This document shows, piece by piece, positions 43,996-55,793 of a DNA stretch of 64,000 bases (positions within the stretch are counted from its first letter, which is position 1; the number at the start of each line of letters is the position of its first letter). The translations under genes were made by a program, and so were the position numbers. The stretch comes from Platerodrilus igneus. Taxonomy: Eukaryota > Arthropoda > Insecta > Coleoptera > Lycidae. The notes under the pieces are model-generated. The model had not been told where the DNA came from, made no database searches, and saw only the letters and a program-made list of their open reading frames with translations. Where the stretch lies: NCBI GenBank assembly GCA_036346225.1, contig JARFIW010000835.1, positions 1,349,829 to 1,413,828 on the forward strand, in the 5' to 3' direction.

Positions 43996-44224
43996 CATAG
44001 AATTTTGAAAAGGAGGGAAGTAGGTTGGGTGAAGGAAATCACATGGGATTTGACCTTGCTAGCAAAACAGGTAACGAAAGATAGAGTGGTACACTACAGC
44101 GAGCGATACCACCAACTATGCAAAATAAAAAAATATATATGTAAATAAACAAATATTTAAAAATAATATACTACCATACATGTAAGAAATGTGTATATAC
44201 ATCTAAACATAAAACAAAATTAAA

Positions 44225-44455
44225 ATACCGGTAGCGGTGCTAGTTTGACCAAAGGTCGTTTTAATGTGCCATGTGCAGTTTTGATCTCAGCGACACGTAT
44301 AATACCGTCCGCACCGGAAAAGGTATTAATAATACGACCAAACTTCCATTGAAGTGGAGAAAGCTGGTCGTCTTTATGAGGACAATAGTGTTCTTTTCAA
44401 CTTGTCGCACACCTACCTTAGAGTGCCATTTAACCTTCTGATTCAGAGTATGTAA
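44225..44455 (-). pseudogene. BEL-2 pol C-terminal domain (DUF5641-like)
   Basis: Minus-strand pieces read YLHTLNQKVKWHSKVGV, then in other frames a segment like LQWKFGRIINTFSGADG and IKTAHGTLKRPLVKLAP. They align with 11182-11472 of BEL-1. Two frameshifts interrupt it, and it continues from the integrase after an in-frame stop at 44456. Confidence 0.72.
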
Positions 44456-45354
44456 CTACTCATGACTCCAGCGAGCCCAAAAATATTGGTGGAGTTTTTG
44501 CTGGAGTTTCCACTTGCTCTTTAATGATAAAACGTTGTTTGAATGGTCCTCATCTGGTGGTGCAGAAAGAGGTTCCATAGTTAGGAAATGACCTGGTGTT
44601 AAGCAACGCAAGTCATTTGGATCCGAACTCAAAGCGCAGAGTGGCCTTGAATTTAGAACAGATTCAATTTGAGTAAGAACTGTGTAAAGTTCCTCAAAGG
44701 TAAGTTTTTGTTCGCCGATTACGCGAGCTAGGTGTGTCTTTACCGACTTAACACCGCTTTCCCACAAGCCACCGAAGTGAGGGGCGCTAGGTGGATTAAA
44801 CGGCCATTTTATTTTTTCTGAGGTTACTGCACTATGCAGATAACTCATAAGCTGACGATAGGCACCTACAAAATTAGTTCCGCAATCACTAAATATTTGA
44901 GAACAGCGTCCTCGACGTGCTATAAATCGTCGCAAAGCAGCAAGAAACAAGTTCAATATGTGCTGCCTTAGTGGCAAAACAAACAAAAATACAAATATAG
45001 GCCTTAAGAGTTTCGTAGGCGGTTAGCCTTTATTAAAAGAGGGCCAGCAAAATCAACACCAACAATACTGAACGTTTTGATTTGGGTAATACGTGCTGCC
45101 GGTAGGTCTCCCATAGGAGGAGTTACCAGGACCGGTTTGGTACGAAAACATCTATGACATGATGATAAATAGCTTCGGATTGAATTTTTAATAGAAAGGA
45201 TCCAAAAATTCTGTTGTATAAGATACGCTGTGGTATTAACACCGGGATGGTAATACCTTTCGTGAGTTGATCGAATGATAAGTTCGGTTAATCGGTGCCG
45301 CTGAGGCAATAACGCATGAAACTTTTCGAAATAGGAAAGCGAAGAATGTGTCAA
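44456..45354 (-). pseudogene. BEL-2 integrase
   Basis: The upstream frame (45004-45354) has the zinc-binding region HERYYHPGVN...CHRC, the PPMGDLPAARI segment and GVDFAGPLL with the first catalytic Asp. The downstream frame (44456-44986) has RRGRCSQIFSDCGTNFVGAY (second Asp) and PHFGGLWESGVKSVKTHL (Glu). The intervening KAYI-LF-C-ATKA-H segment is damaged, with a small deletion or shift near 44960. Apart from this all catalytic residues are present. Confidence 0.88.
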
Positions 45355-45378
45355 GCGCCCACCTACTCTTAAGATATT

Positions 45379-45897
45379 TTATGGATCAACAAATGGAGAA
45401 AGTTTTCGCAAGGTTTTAGGTAATTTACGTTTTGTCTTGATCGAAGCTATTTCCCTTGAAAATGTAATATTTTGTACATGCCGAACGATAATCATGAGAG
45501 CATTGTGTAATTCAATGTCTGTTAAGGAACCCGTATGACGTTGAGCCATGGGTTTAGAAAATCTATAAATGTAAGCCACGATGCCTTGGATTTTATATAA
45601 CGATGAAAAGCGACTTAGTAAAATGTCAATGATGTTTGGATCTGTTTGAGCGACAAATGTTAGGATATTCTTTTCCGTAGTTACCTCGGCAATTGAGGTT
45701 GACAATGTTGGTTGAGGCGGCCACGAGTCACTAGGGTAGTGAAGCCATTCAAGCCCAGCCCACCATAGCAAACATGAAATAACCGCGCTTGGCATTAATC
45801 CCCGAGATGCAGTATCAGCCGGATTATGCGAAGATTTAATATAAAACCATCGACTAGGTGCAATAATTTCTTGAATGTGGCTAACACGGTTTGCCAC
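45379..45897 (-). pseudogene. BEL-2 RNase H end and linker to integrase
   Basis: The frame contains NPADTASRGLMPSAV and LLWWAGLEWL, the end of the Pao RNase H/connection region, then a linker ending KLPKTLRKLSPFVDP. The corresponding part of BEL-1 is the place where a 1.9-kb insertion sits, so this copy shows the uninterrupted structure. Confidence 0.82.
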
Positions 45898-46625
45898 AAA
45901 AGTTTTCCAACGAAAAGGTGGAGAACGTATCCAAGTGAGAGCAGAGCGACCGTAGAATCACTCCACGCTGAAACATCGGAGATTTCAATCAAGCCTTGAT
46001 AAGACCGAATGATATAAGAAAGTAAATCGGTACATAATTCCAAACGTGGAATGGAAATGCGCTTAATTGGAGCTACTTTTGTTTTAGCGGTTACAAATTG
46101 TACAGTTATTTCTCCAGTAATTTGATTTATGAACTGGAAATATATTACCACTGCATACCCTACCTCGCTAGAATAGCAAAACCCATGCAAATGACAAGTA
46201 AAAGGATCCGAAGGGGGTAAACAACGTGCTAACTTTAATGACGATAATAACGACAACTCTTCTTGATACTGCTGCCATTGAGACGAAATGTCTGCTGGTG
46301 AGATGTCATCCCAATTTAAACCTAACATCCACAGATGCTGGATTAGGCGTTTCGCAACAAGTGTTAGTGGGGCTAAAAACCCTAATGGATCATATATTCT
46401 GACAACTTGCGAAAGTATGTTGCGCTTTGTACATATTGGGTTTAATGGTTTAACCCCAAATGAGAAAATATCTTCTGTAGGTGACCATTGAAGACATAAT
46501 ATTTTTATTGATTTGTCAGAATCTAAATCGAGAGACGTATATTGGCAAAAATCTGACGGAATGCCTGCCAAAATAAAAGCTGAATTAGAACTCCATTTTC
46601 GAAGTTCAAAACCAGCCAAATGCAA
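45795..46625 (-). pseudogene. BEL-2 RT C-terminal part and RNase H
   Basis: The frame starts at HLAGFELRKWSSN, has RIYDPLGFLAPLTLVAKRLI (thumb/connection), HGFCYSSEVGYAVVIYF (RNase H first motif; the usual CDAS is CYSS here) and VAPIKRISIPRLELC. It ends near VSAWSDSTVAL before a frameshift into the next piece. RNase H would degrade template RNA. Loss of the first acidic residue suggests an inactive copy. Confidence 0.85.
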
Positions 46626-47495
46626 AAGTCGAATAAGTTGATCTTTGATTTCGAGGGCCGATTGTATAGAATCTCCACCGGTGACGAAATCGTCACTATA
46701 TAGATTTGACCGTATAGCCTCAGCGGCTAAGGGAAACCTTTTGCCTTCGTCAATGGCTAATTGCTAAAGGGTTTTTAATGCTAGATAAGGCGATGACTTA
46801 ATACCATAGGTCACTGTATCAAGCTGATAAGTCTGAATGGGTTCTTCTGCGGAGAACCGCCAAACAATTAATTGAAACTTTCGATGTTCTTCGGTAACCA
46901 AAATTTGTCGGTACATTTGGCGAACATCACAAGTAAAAACGAAACGATGAGTACGAAATTTCAGTAAGATTGACGAAATGTCGTTTTGGAGACTAGGTCC
47001 AGCCAATTAAGTGTCATTCAGTGACACGTTGTTTTTAGCTTTTGCAGAGGCGTCAAAAACCACACGAATTTTAGAAGTGTGACCTTCCTCTTTAAACACA
47101 AGGTGATGGGGTAAACAATAATTATCGTTCCCAACGGGCGGAGAATCGAGTAATGCCATATGACCCGCATCAAGATAGTCCTGCATGAAATTGTTGTACT
47201 GTGCGCGTAGCTCCGGTTGAGCATGCAATTTGCGGTCTAACGAAAATAGTCGTTTTTTAGCCATGTCAAAGGAATTATCAAAAATGGGCAAAGTATCGTT
47301 GAACGGTAACGCAACAATAAAACGACCGCTAGGGTCACGAAAAAACGTGTTTTCAAAAATCAAATCTGCCCTTTCTTCTTTTGGAGAAGTATAAGGCATG
47401 GATGGCAGCTCCTCTATCTCCCAAAAACGCCTTAGGGTCTGTTCGATAGGATCTTCTACAGAAGTAAAAAATGCTTGGACAGTATCAGACTGCAA
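46626..47495 (-). pseudogene. BEL-2 reverse transcriptase
   Basis: The frame at 47007-47495 has RRFWEIEELP, GRFIVALPFND, CLPHHLVFKEEG and IRVVFDASAKAKNNVSLND. After a stop at 47007-47009 it continues (46764-47006) with VFTCDVRQMYRQILV and YGIKSSPYLALKTL. The active site lies in the gap upstream of 46625 and reads YSDDFVTGG around 46690, instead of YVDD in BEL-1. Polymerase blocks are complete in order, but the frame is interrupted. Confidence 0.88.
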
Positions 47496-47519
47496 GCCTT
47501 TTGTGGGACCAATAATAGT

Positions 47520-48869
47520 TCAACCAAAAATTGTATTTATGGCGGCAGGCTGAAGAAATTTGCCATGTATAACACCGCCAGTGATGATAAACGGATAAAC
47601 ATCTGCTCCAAGGAGCATGTCAATGGTTCCTGGAGAGTTCCAGGTCGGGTCTGCAAAGTGCAGGCCGCATAAGTGTTCCCAATTATTAGGAACTTCAACG
47701 CTAGGTAATTTACCAGATATTGATGAAAGCACAAAAGTTGTGACTTCTAGAGATTTTTCAGAGTCTAAAATAGAGCGAATGGTGCAGCTGACCTATCCCC
47801 TATTGACCGCTGAAGTTGTCTACCCAAGTCCATAAATCGGAACTTGAGAACGTATGCGTGGAAGCCAAAGTTTGCTCACGCAATCGTCTCGAATAAAGCT
47901 AGCTTGGGAGCCAGGGTCTAAGAGTACCCTGATCGGTTTGTATCTACCAGAACGGTCTTGAACTTTCACAACAGCAGTGGAGAGTAAGACAGTAACCCCA
48001 GGATTTACATTCGTCAGTGAAGACAAAACATTTGCCGGAATAGGAGAGGCTGACTGCGTCATATTGGCATTTTTATGCATATGTGTAGCGGTCGGTTCAG
48101 CTGAACGGCTAGAAGCAGGTTGCGCTTCAAAATGTAGCAAGGTATGATGCGGCTTGGCGCAAGTTCGACAAGAGTTATAATATTTGCATTGCATGGACGC
48201 ATGGTCTGTACGTAAACAATTTAAACAGAGGCGTAGGCGTTTGACAATGTCGAAACGTTCCGTCGGAGTTTTCTTTAGAAACGATTGACATCTGTAAATT
48301 AAGTGATTGCCTTTGAAAGAAGGACAATGGTGCGAAAATGATTTCTTTGAGTCACTAGAGCTAATTGGTGTATCCAGTGAAACTACGTTAGAAGAAACTT
48401 TTGGTTTAAATGGAAACGGCAAGGATTTCTTAGGCACTGTTGTGTGAGATTTATGGACAGTCGTCGAATAATAAACAGGTGCGGTCGAAGAAAAGGTTTC
48501 CAACGCTGCACATTGTTGAGTTAAAAAATATCTCAAATCATCGAAATTGGGTATTTTCTTCAGATCCGATTGGAGTTCAAAGCGTTTTCTAGTAAACGGA
48601 TCCAGTTTTTCTAAAAGAAAATCGACCAGAATGAAGTTCCAATGTTCAGTAGGAAATTTTAAGTTAGTTAGAACAGCAAGGTTCTCTGAAAAACAATCAA
48701 TAAGTGACCTAAGTTTCTTAGGGTCTTCTGATTTTAAAGATGGAAAGTCTTTCATAGCTTTCCAATGCAAAGTTGCCAATAAACGGGGATTGCTAAATCG
48801 CTCACGCAAGGCATTATATGAGATAATAAAATTATCCCCCGAAATGGGTACCGATTTAATGATTTTCAA
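47520..48869 (-). pseudogene. BEL-2 gag C-terminus and protease
   Basis: One long frame (47820-48869) covers most of gag: ISYNALRERFSNPR, RSLIDCFSENLAVL, KIPNFDDLRYFLTQQCAALE. It continues with the finger-like HCPSFKGNHLIYRCQSF, a CLNCLRTDHASMQC knuckle (CX2CX4HX4C) and CRTCAKPHHTLLHF, then the protease start IRVLLDPGSQASFI. The active site has DPG where D-S/T-G is usual. The protease continues in another frame (47520-47732) with IDMLLGADVYPFIITGG. Confidence 0.88.
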
Positions 48870-48974
48870 AGACTCCCCGCTACAGCAATTGATAAGGTGA
48901 TTTAGCTTTTCGATATTGGACAGCGACGCGTTATTATAAACCAGACTGTCAAATAAATCGATAAAGGATGAGAA

Positions 48975-49352
48975 TTATGTTGCCTCATTATTAAAATGTG
49001 GGAGCTTTAACGGTAACAATTTTGATCCCGTGCTGCTTGGAGCATTTTCCGTAATTTTCGGTGCCCGCATTTCTTGCATCGTTTCGAGATGCAGCAGTAT
49101 GCAATAATAAGCGGAATCCACTTCCTTCCGTAAAGCGTGGTAATTCAATAATTCTACCTCGTCACAGGACGCTAAGACATCAACAAAAACTTTATTAAAA
49201 TTGGAGTAAAGGTCATTTACTCCCCTTGTTTGAATAAGGAATAACGTTTTTAAAGTTGGATCACTTTGTATAGAGTTACCAAGTTCCCACATCTCCATAA
49301 TGCGTGCCTTAAGCAATTCGAGCTCTGCTACATGTGCTTTCTTCGGAGCCAT
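48975..49352 (-). pseudogene. BEL-2 gag N-terminus
   Basis: Starts at ATG 49352 (MAPKKAHVAELELLKARIME), is helical and charged, and ends KLPHFNNEAT at a stop just before the capsid-like region resumes in another frame at about 48960. LPHFNN... is the usual LP-F-G entry into the Pao gag core. The 5' leader to the primer site is about 640 bases. Confidence 0.78.
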
Positions 49353-49992
49353 AGTGACTGTTATTCTGAAAGATCTACAATAAAAGCTGTAAAAACGGTA
49401 ACCGCTCAGATGTGCGCTGAGAAATATTACAATATTATGTTGTTGTTCAAGGCACGAAAAATGTAAAATAGCCTATAAACCAATAAATCACGTTTATGAC
49501 TATTAGCCTGCAATGGGTCTTAAGCAACACGTGGGAAACCAAGGGTTTGTCAAACAAAGCGTAAAGATAAGATTTACAGTTTAAGCCCGGGCGGCTTTTA
49601 CCATCAAAAGATCACAGGAACGTTTAAACATGTGGCTTAACATATTTGCAAGAAGGGTTCAGCTTTACAACTTTATTACCCTTTGCAGATGTATTCAATA
49701 TTTTACGTTGTAAACCGACTGAAAGGTTGTATGTGATACTAAAAACGCGCAATGGCTTTTAATGCAAATTAGCAAATTTTATATTAAGGATTTGTCTGTA
49801 ATTAAACGCTTGTTGGTTTAATTACAGCGAAATAGCTTATTTTAGTTTAAAGACAGTATAAATAATATTTACACATTTTAACCCGCTAAATATGGGCTTT
49901 AAGCACAAATTTAAAAGCTAAAATAATTAATTAAAAAGCTCGCTGGAATGCAAAGTTTAGGACATGCGTATAAACCATAGAACTAGTGAAAT

Positions 49993-50011
49993 CCGGGTCG
50001 AATTTGGACCA
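49993..50011 (-). promoter_or_regulatory. BEL-2 primer-binding site (putative)
   Basis: One base inside the 5' LTR the minus strand reads TGGTCCAAATTCGACCCGG. Its complement ends in CCA and contains a TCGAAT like a tRNA T-loop, so it plausibly pairs with a tRNA 3' end. The tRNA was not assigned. Confidence 0.6.
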
Positions 50012-50012
50012 A

Positions 50013-50410
50013 TGGATGAATGGGATGTTAAGGGGATAGAGATATGTTAATTATAGGGAAGGACCAATTGCTTTTGTAGCAATACTGATGGCAGTGGAGC
50101 GGTTACGTAATAACTAAAACAACTACAACAAACTACTTAAGGAAGGGTATAAATACCTTAAAGCCTGTGCCGCTGTGGGCAATAAAAGTTCACAAACAAA
50201 AGGGTTACGGACACCAAAGAACACGCACGTTGGGGTGATGGTGTCGCTTCCAAAAGCTCTCATACGACTTGCTTCTGCAACGGTTCGAGTTCGACTCACT
50301 TCACGCCCTCGCACTGGCGGCATAAAATGTTTCACTAAAAACTGTAGGATACCCGCACTAATAGTATTTATTGTCACCAATACCAATAAATGTTTGATGA
50401 TGACGTAACA
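50013..50410 (-). repeat. BEL-2 5' LTR
   Basis: A 398-bp LTR starting (minus strand) TGTTACGTCATCATC and ending ...CATTCATCCA. It carries GGTATTTATACCC-type TATA-like sequence (GGGTATAAATACC on the plus strand, palindromic), which is missing from the 3' LTR. Confidence 0.92.
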
Positions 50411-50613
50411 CTAACAGTGCTCCCCGTATCTACTAAAGCTTCAAAATGATCATGATTGACATAACATTTTATTTTCGGTGTATAACCAACCTTCTTTTCG
50501 ACCTTATCGTACTCCACTACTTTTTCAACATGATTATTTATTACAGAATGTTTTTTTGATTTTAACATTGTCCAAAAATTAACAAAAAATTTTAAATATT
50601 GCTGTTGCTCCAA
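50411..50613 (-). pseudogene. Ty3/gypsy protease, truncated
   Basis: The minus-strand frame has VGYTPKIKCYVNHDHFEALV followed by DTGSTVSV, the D-T-G active site of a retroviral-type aspartic protease. The next residues are BEL-2 LTR sequence, so the domain is cut a few residues after the active site. Confidence 0.85.
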
Positions 50614-50654
50614 TGATTGCTTGGGTAACTGAACTACCGGAGCTTGTGGCTCAG

Positions 50655-51991
50655 TTACGACTCGTTTGGGGTCACCTCGTTAACTAAAGTTGGCGCTTCT
50701 CTACTCGACTCTACCCGTTCTCTATTCCCCACATTATTGTATCCCATTCCAGTACACCTAAATGACCTACGATTATTATCAAACCCCCTATGCGACACAA
50801 AATTGGTCCTCTCTGTCCTATACCGCTGATTCCCTATTCCCCTATTTTGTATTTCCTGCTGACTGTATCCATTCGTTTCTATTATTGCCCCTATCATTCC
50901 TATTGGCTTGCTTGTCTAAACTTTCTATTACCCTCAACAACCTATCAACATTATCAATCTGTGATGCCAACAATAATCGTTCTAATTCAAAAGGAAAATG
51001 TTTGATAATCGCCTCCACGAAAATACTTTCATCCATAGGTGGCTGAAGAAATTGTATTTTTTCAACCCAATGCCACACATGGTGTTTCATATTCCCTAGT
51101 TGCGCGTTGAACTGCCTCGGTTCATGGATCTGATGTCTTACTTCCTCTTGTTTACGCGGTGACCAATATGTACCCAAAAAACTCAATTTAAAATTTTCAA
51201 ACGTGGTCCAATTTGATTGCAGACGTGAAGACCAAATCAGTGTATCCCCTTCTAAACAACCAAGAGTTACATTTATTTTCCTTATTTCATTAATTTTAAC
51301 AGTCTCGAAATATCCCTCTAAATTCTGAATAAATCTAACTAGATGCATCGGCCTACGATTTTCATCAAATTTAATTTTCTCCAAACTATTCGTATTGTGA
51401 GTATTTACCTGTATTATGTTTCCTAATAAATTCCCTTCATTATCCTGTAATTTTTTATGCAAATTTTTTACTTCTTTATTTAATGCATCAAACGTTATGT
51501 CTACCTGCTTTTCCACTTTGCCTAATCCTGTTTCACAATCTAAAATTCTATTTTCCGTACGCCTAACATTATCGTCCAGAATTTGGACTTCCTTTTCCAA
51601 ATGCATATTACTCACACTTATTTTATTTTCTATTTTAAAAAACTTATCCACCACCGGTTTAATTTTATTATCAATTTCTTGCTCTATTTCCCCTTTAAAT
51701 TGCTCTAACCTAACTTCATTAATTCTTTTTAATTTGGTTTTCTACTGCTCTACTGATTTTATTTATGTTCATATTTATCTCTCCGTTCAATTTCCTATTA
51801 TTTTCATTCATTTCCTCCTTTAATTTTGCATTCTCTATTTTAACGCTCTCAGTGATTGTCATTTGCATATCCTTTAAAAATTTGAATAGATCAGTCTTGT
51901 CAGATTGTTCCCGATCTACTTGCATAGATTGCTCGGCCTTTTCCCACTCATTCAACGAAACAATTTTATTTATTTTACCTCCCGGCTCCAT
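50655..51991 (-). pseudogene. Ty3/gypsy gag with long coiled-coil N-terminus
   Basis: Starts at ATG 51991 (MEPGGKINKIVSLNEWEKAE). The first 250 or so residues are charged heptad-like helices (KIENAKLKEEMNENNRKL; VDITFDALNKEVKNLHKKL), then comes a capsid core with RPMHLVRFIQNLEGYFETV, VTLGCLEGDTLIWSSRLQ and LSFLGTYWSPRKQEEVRHQI, then an Arg/Asn-rich tail. A frameshift near 51720 and another near 50850 break it. No CCHC knuckle is seen; the basic NRNDRGNNRNEW tail may bind RNA instead. Confidence 0.82.
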
Positions 51992-52089
51992 GTTAACCTT
52001 TTGCTTTACTAAAAATAAAAAACCTAAAACTTTCCCGATTAAAAAAAAATTAGCAAAATGCACTGGAATCCTGTCTCAGGGTCGTGCTT

Positions 52090-52111
52090 CGAGCCCTATT
52101 AGTTGGCGCGC
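52090..52111 (-). promoter_or_regulatory. Primer-binding site of gypsy copy C (putative)
   Basis: On the minus strand the LTR end GATACA is followed by ATT and TGGCGCGCCAACTAATAGGG. The TGGCGC start resembles Lys-type primer sites, but the rest does not match well. Confidence 0.5.
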
Positions 52112-53537
52112 CAAATTGTATCACCTTCTCCCTTTTGTTATCCTCCGGGCTACAAAATCATAATATTTCATATTTTTACAACACGATAAATTTATTTCAC
52201 GATTAGGCATTTATCAACGGATGTCGAGCGTTAACACTCTCATCCAAGTTATAATTTATACGATAATTTATTAATATTATTTATTAGTGACCACGGCTAG
52301 CGGTAGAACATGTATAATCTCTTCCAGGTAGCACAAATTTTGAAGAAGAAAGAAATTTTGAATTACTTTAAACGGGATAATTTTAGATTATCTAATATTA
52401 CCTTTTGATACTAGGTTGCTCCTACAGCTGATGTACACCTGCCCTGTAACATATTATCAACACATATTACACTAGTCAAAAAGCTGCAAAACTCACAAAA
52501 TAAACGTATATTCAATAAGCTTTATAAAACAATCATCGCCCATAGTAATTGGGGAAAATAGAAAAAAAAACAAATTCTCCTCTAAACAAAAATTAAGTCA
52601 ATACCTGAAGGATAATTTGGCCAAATATCAACCTATATACAGCACTAAAAATAACTTACCCTATCCTGAAGTTACTTACATCTAATTAGGTTAGACATTT
52701 CCATAAAATGTTCTGCGCTCTCTTTGACTTAGTCTTCAACTGGTTCTGGACACAAATTGCATTCACAAGACTTTACAACTGTAAGAGTCTCCTTGCATAG
52801 CAATTGAATCAAGGGTTGGATCAGCAGGCATTCTCAAATGCGATACTAAACAACCATAAACTCCCTCTTTGATGAAGTGTAATAATCTTCGTTAACTTTT
52901 AATTGATTTCACTCTCATCAAGAAAATTACAGCAGTAAACAATCCCTTGGTTCCGCTTCCAAGATGGCTTCTCCCCTTTTTACGAACCAACACGTTCGTC
53001 GTGAACAAATTATACACAAATCATAAAATTTTAATAATCTTCGTTAACTTCAAAACAGTCGAACGCACAAGACAATCTTATTTAATTATTATTAATTTTT
53101 ATATGTAGGTAGATGCATCAGCACCCATCAATCTACAAATTAGTTCTTTTGTTCAACCACTTGGGCTCAGCTGTAGCAAGCAGCAGCCCAAGAACGCGTC
53201 AAAGTCAAGAATGTGCTGTTGGCGTCCTTTACTGGTGTATATAACCTTTCTTATTTTGGCGCGATTAACAAGTCCCTTAAAGTTGTTGACCAATCAGTGA
53301 GAGCGTTGCTACATTCTACACAAATACCTATTTCACTAATGGAATTTTCCATAGAATGAAACAAAGCATAACCTAACTCTAAATGCATTGGAATTTTCCA
53401 CAAACCCCTTTTTCAAATATAATTATAATTCAAAATTCCTTACCCTACTCAAAATTATTAATACATTATTTATTGTACCTAAAAATTATTATGAAAAAAA
53501 AATTAAAATCTGAATTGCTATTGTAATTCAAGCATTA
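52112..53537 (-). repeat. Long LTR of gypsy copy C (boundaries tentative)
   Basis: Bounded on the plus strand by TGTATCACC and AAGCATTACA, a TGTA...TACA pair. It is non-coding and about 1.4 kb. No second copy exists in the window, so the outer boundary is inferred only from the short inverted ends. Confidence 0.45.
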
Positions 53538-53559
53538 CACCTGCACCTTGAAGATGTTC

Positions 53560-54250
53560 TAAAATACTAGAACGGGTAGAATGGCTTGCGTGTTTAAGTG
53601 GAGCTAAAGAGCCGTACTATAAGGTTAACCAAATTAGTGGGGTCTTTAGTGAGGAACCAGACTAAGACAGGTCCCCGAAAGAGTGCAGCAGCCTTTTCGG
53701 TACTTAGAGTGGCAGAGACTATAGGGGTCGGTATGGCATTCTAAGACACACTACTGCGATGTAGAAAGCAACGAGAAACCACCACATTACCTCCAAAGTA
53801 CACTGCGTACAGAAATTGTTATTAAAAATGATGGCATCCTCTAGGGTAAAAATTCCGGCAGTAAAATAGTCTCCCATTCGGATCTTCGGGAGGGGACTAC
53901 TTCGGGGAATGTGATCCGAAAGTATAAAAAAAGATTCATGAACATTCTGCGAGCCGGAGCGTGGAGTGTCAGAAGTACGAAGCAAGTAGGCAAACTAGAG
54001 AATCTGAAAATTGAAATGGATAGCTTAGCACTAGACATAGTAGGGAACAGCGAAGTTCGCTGGCCAGAGACGGGAGATTTTTAAAGTGGAGACTTCACGG
54101 TCATTCATATAGGATCAGAGGAAGGAAATTCGGATGTGGAAATAGTTATGCGAAAAAAGATAGGACAACGTGTAGAAAACTACTTACAAAAGAACGAAAG
54201 AGTACTCGTGGTTAGATTAGAATCTAAATCGGTAAATACAGTAACTTAAA
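53560..54250 (+). pseudogene. RTE-type LINE 5' region and endonuclease
   Basis: A 5' non-coding part is followed from about 53940 by a frame reading MNILRAGAWSVRSTKQVGKL, LALDIVGNSEVRWPETGDF, a stop, then TVIHIGSEEGNSDVEIVM and LQKNERVLVVRLESKS. This is the AP-type endonuclease that nicks target DNA in RTE elements; the conserved W-VR and E-RW motifs are visible. A stop codon and truncation at about 54250 make it inactive. The reverse transcriptase is missing here. Confidence 0.82.
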
Positions 54251-54385
54251 ATCGAAATGGATATGTTAGCATTAGACATAGTAGGGATTAACGAGGTCGG
54301 TGGTAAGAGGCGGGGGATTTTTGAAGCGGAGATTTTAGGGTAATTCATATAGGATCAGACGAAGGAAATTTGGGCGTACTGGATT
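54246..54385 (+). pseudogene. Second RTE endonuclease fragment
   Basis: AAAATCGAAATGGATA followed by a diverged repeat of the preceding endonuclease (LALDIVGINEVGG, then GGATCAGACGAAGGAAATTTGG). It repeats 54007-54140 in direct orientation, a tandem partial duplication or a second insertion. Confidence 0.75.
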
Positions 54386-54485
54386 TTTATATTGTACATA
54401 TCTCCTGAAAAGCTTTCTTTTCTTAGGCTATTATATTTTCTCCATCTCTTTACTTGTTATTTGTAATTCAACTTCATAAGTAATA

Positions 54486-55793
54486 CAGTATTGCCCGAAA
54501 TAAACAGTACTGAAACTAAGTTGGCGGTGTTTTTATGCGTGCGCTGTCACACTCAAGTTAGCTAGTATAGACCTGTCAAGTAAACCTCAAACAAGTAATT
54601 AGTAGGGCCTAATTGTTAAAAATGGTGTTAAGTACAGAGGAGAAAGTGTTTCTGGTAGAGCATTATTTTCGTTCATACGGAATCGGCCGACATAATGGTG
54701 CAAGTTTGCTATACGTGTCTGATCAATTCACACAAAGGTTTAATAAACGTTCTCCAAGTAATGCTGTAATTTTGAAGGTTATTAAAAGTTTAGAAATACA
54801 GGTAGTGTATTGTGCCAACGAAAAGGAAACTCGGGCGTCCCAGAACAGTTAACAACAACAATAACCATGAACGTGTTTTGAGCAAATCTTAGAAAATCCG
54901 AAAGTCAGCCAGGCAAGGACAGCGTTACAACTTGATTTAAAAGAACTTCCTTTCAAAGAATCCTGAAGGAGCTGGGTACATTTTCGTATATGATTCAGGT
55001 ACATCAACAACTACATCCTCGGTATTATCGCAGTAGAGTGGAATATTGCGCCAGAATTCTCGCGTTACAGTATGAAAAACCTGAATTTTTGAAAATGTTT
55101 GGTTTTCAGACGAAGCACATTTTCACTTGTCAGGCTATGTGAATCGTCTCACAAATCGATTTCTGGGCTTTGCCAGACCCGATGAGGTTCAAGAGGTTCC
55201 TTTACATAGTGAAAAAGTGAGTGTCTGGTGTGCTGTTTCCGGACACGGAATCATTGGTCCGTACTTTATCGAAGAGAATGGTAGGCAAGTCACACTTAAT
55301 CAACAGAGGTACAGACAAATTTTAACACGATTTATCCCTGATCTACGTCAATTCTGTCGTGTACGTAACTTGGCATTTCGAAACCAATTTTTCAGCAGGA
55401 CGGGGCAACTTGCCATACTGCTGCCGCAATTCGTCAATTTCTTCAAGAACATTTTCCAAGCAAATTCATATCACGATTTACTGACTTCCCTTATCCTTCA
55501 CATTCTCCAGACCTCACACCTCCAGACGCATACATTTGGGGCATGGCTAAAATGCCGTTTTCAAACGGGCACCACAAACCATCGATGAATTAAAGGATGC
55601 CGTTAGAGTCTTCTTCGCAGCCCTGAGACAACCCTTATTCAATAACATGACCAGAAACTTAGAACATCGTTATGAAGTCTGTCTCGAACGAGGAGGTGCA
55701 CATTTAGAACATATAATAAAGTGTCAATAATATGTATTTTTTAAATATACAAAACAATTACAATTTCAGTACTGTTTATTTCGGGCAATACTG
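54486..55793 (+). mobile_element. Tc1/mariner-superfamily DNA transposon
   Basis: Terminal inverted repeats of about 30 bp are identical at both ends: CAGTATTGCCCGAAATAAAC on the left and its exact complement on the right, continuing through AGTACTGAAA. TA flanks both ends (54484-54485, 55794-55795), the standard target duplication. Length is 1308 bp, right for one transposase gene. The ends are intact while the gene is broken, so the copy could only move with a transposase supplied from elsewhere. Confidence 0.95.
54622..55650 (+). pseudogene. Tc1/mariner transposase, broken
   Basis: The N-terminal frame from ATG 54622 (MVLSTEEKVFLVEHYFRSYG) is the helix-turn-helix DNA-binding part common in insect transposases; it stops at 54852. 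The catalytic half begins near 55110 with a FSDEAHFHL motif (first Asp codon 55119), runs through HSEKVSVWCAVSGHGIIGPY and FIEENGRQVTLNQQRYRQIL, shifts frame near 55395, and has DGATCHTA (second Asp 55399) and SPDLTPPDAYIWG (third Asp 55525). There are 41 residues between the second and third Asp. At least three frame breaks make it inactive. Confidence 0.9.

Larger units (their letters stand above)
43610..50410 (-). mobile_element. BEL/Pao LTR retrotransposon BEL-2
   Basis: A second, better preserved BEL/Pao element on the minus strand, 6.8 kb with both LTRs, primer site, polypurine tract and all domains in the Pao order. LTRs and proteins are diverged from BEL-1, so the two are different families. 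Frames are broken at about ten points. The left flank is a truncated SINE and the right flank is a truncated gypsy protease; no target duplication is visible. Confidence 0.92.
50411..53537 (-). mobile_element. Ty3/gypsy element (copy C), 5' part only
   Basis: Minus-strand order: LTR (about 52112-53537), primer site, gag, protease. The element stops in the protease at the BEL-2 LTR; RT, RNase H, integrase and 3' LTR are missing from the window. It is unrelated in gag sequence to the plus-strand gypsy element at 31993-34594. Confidence 0.78.
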
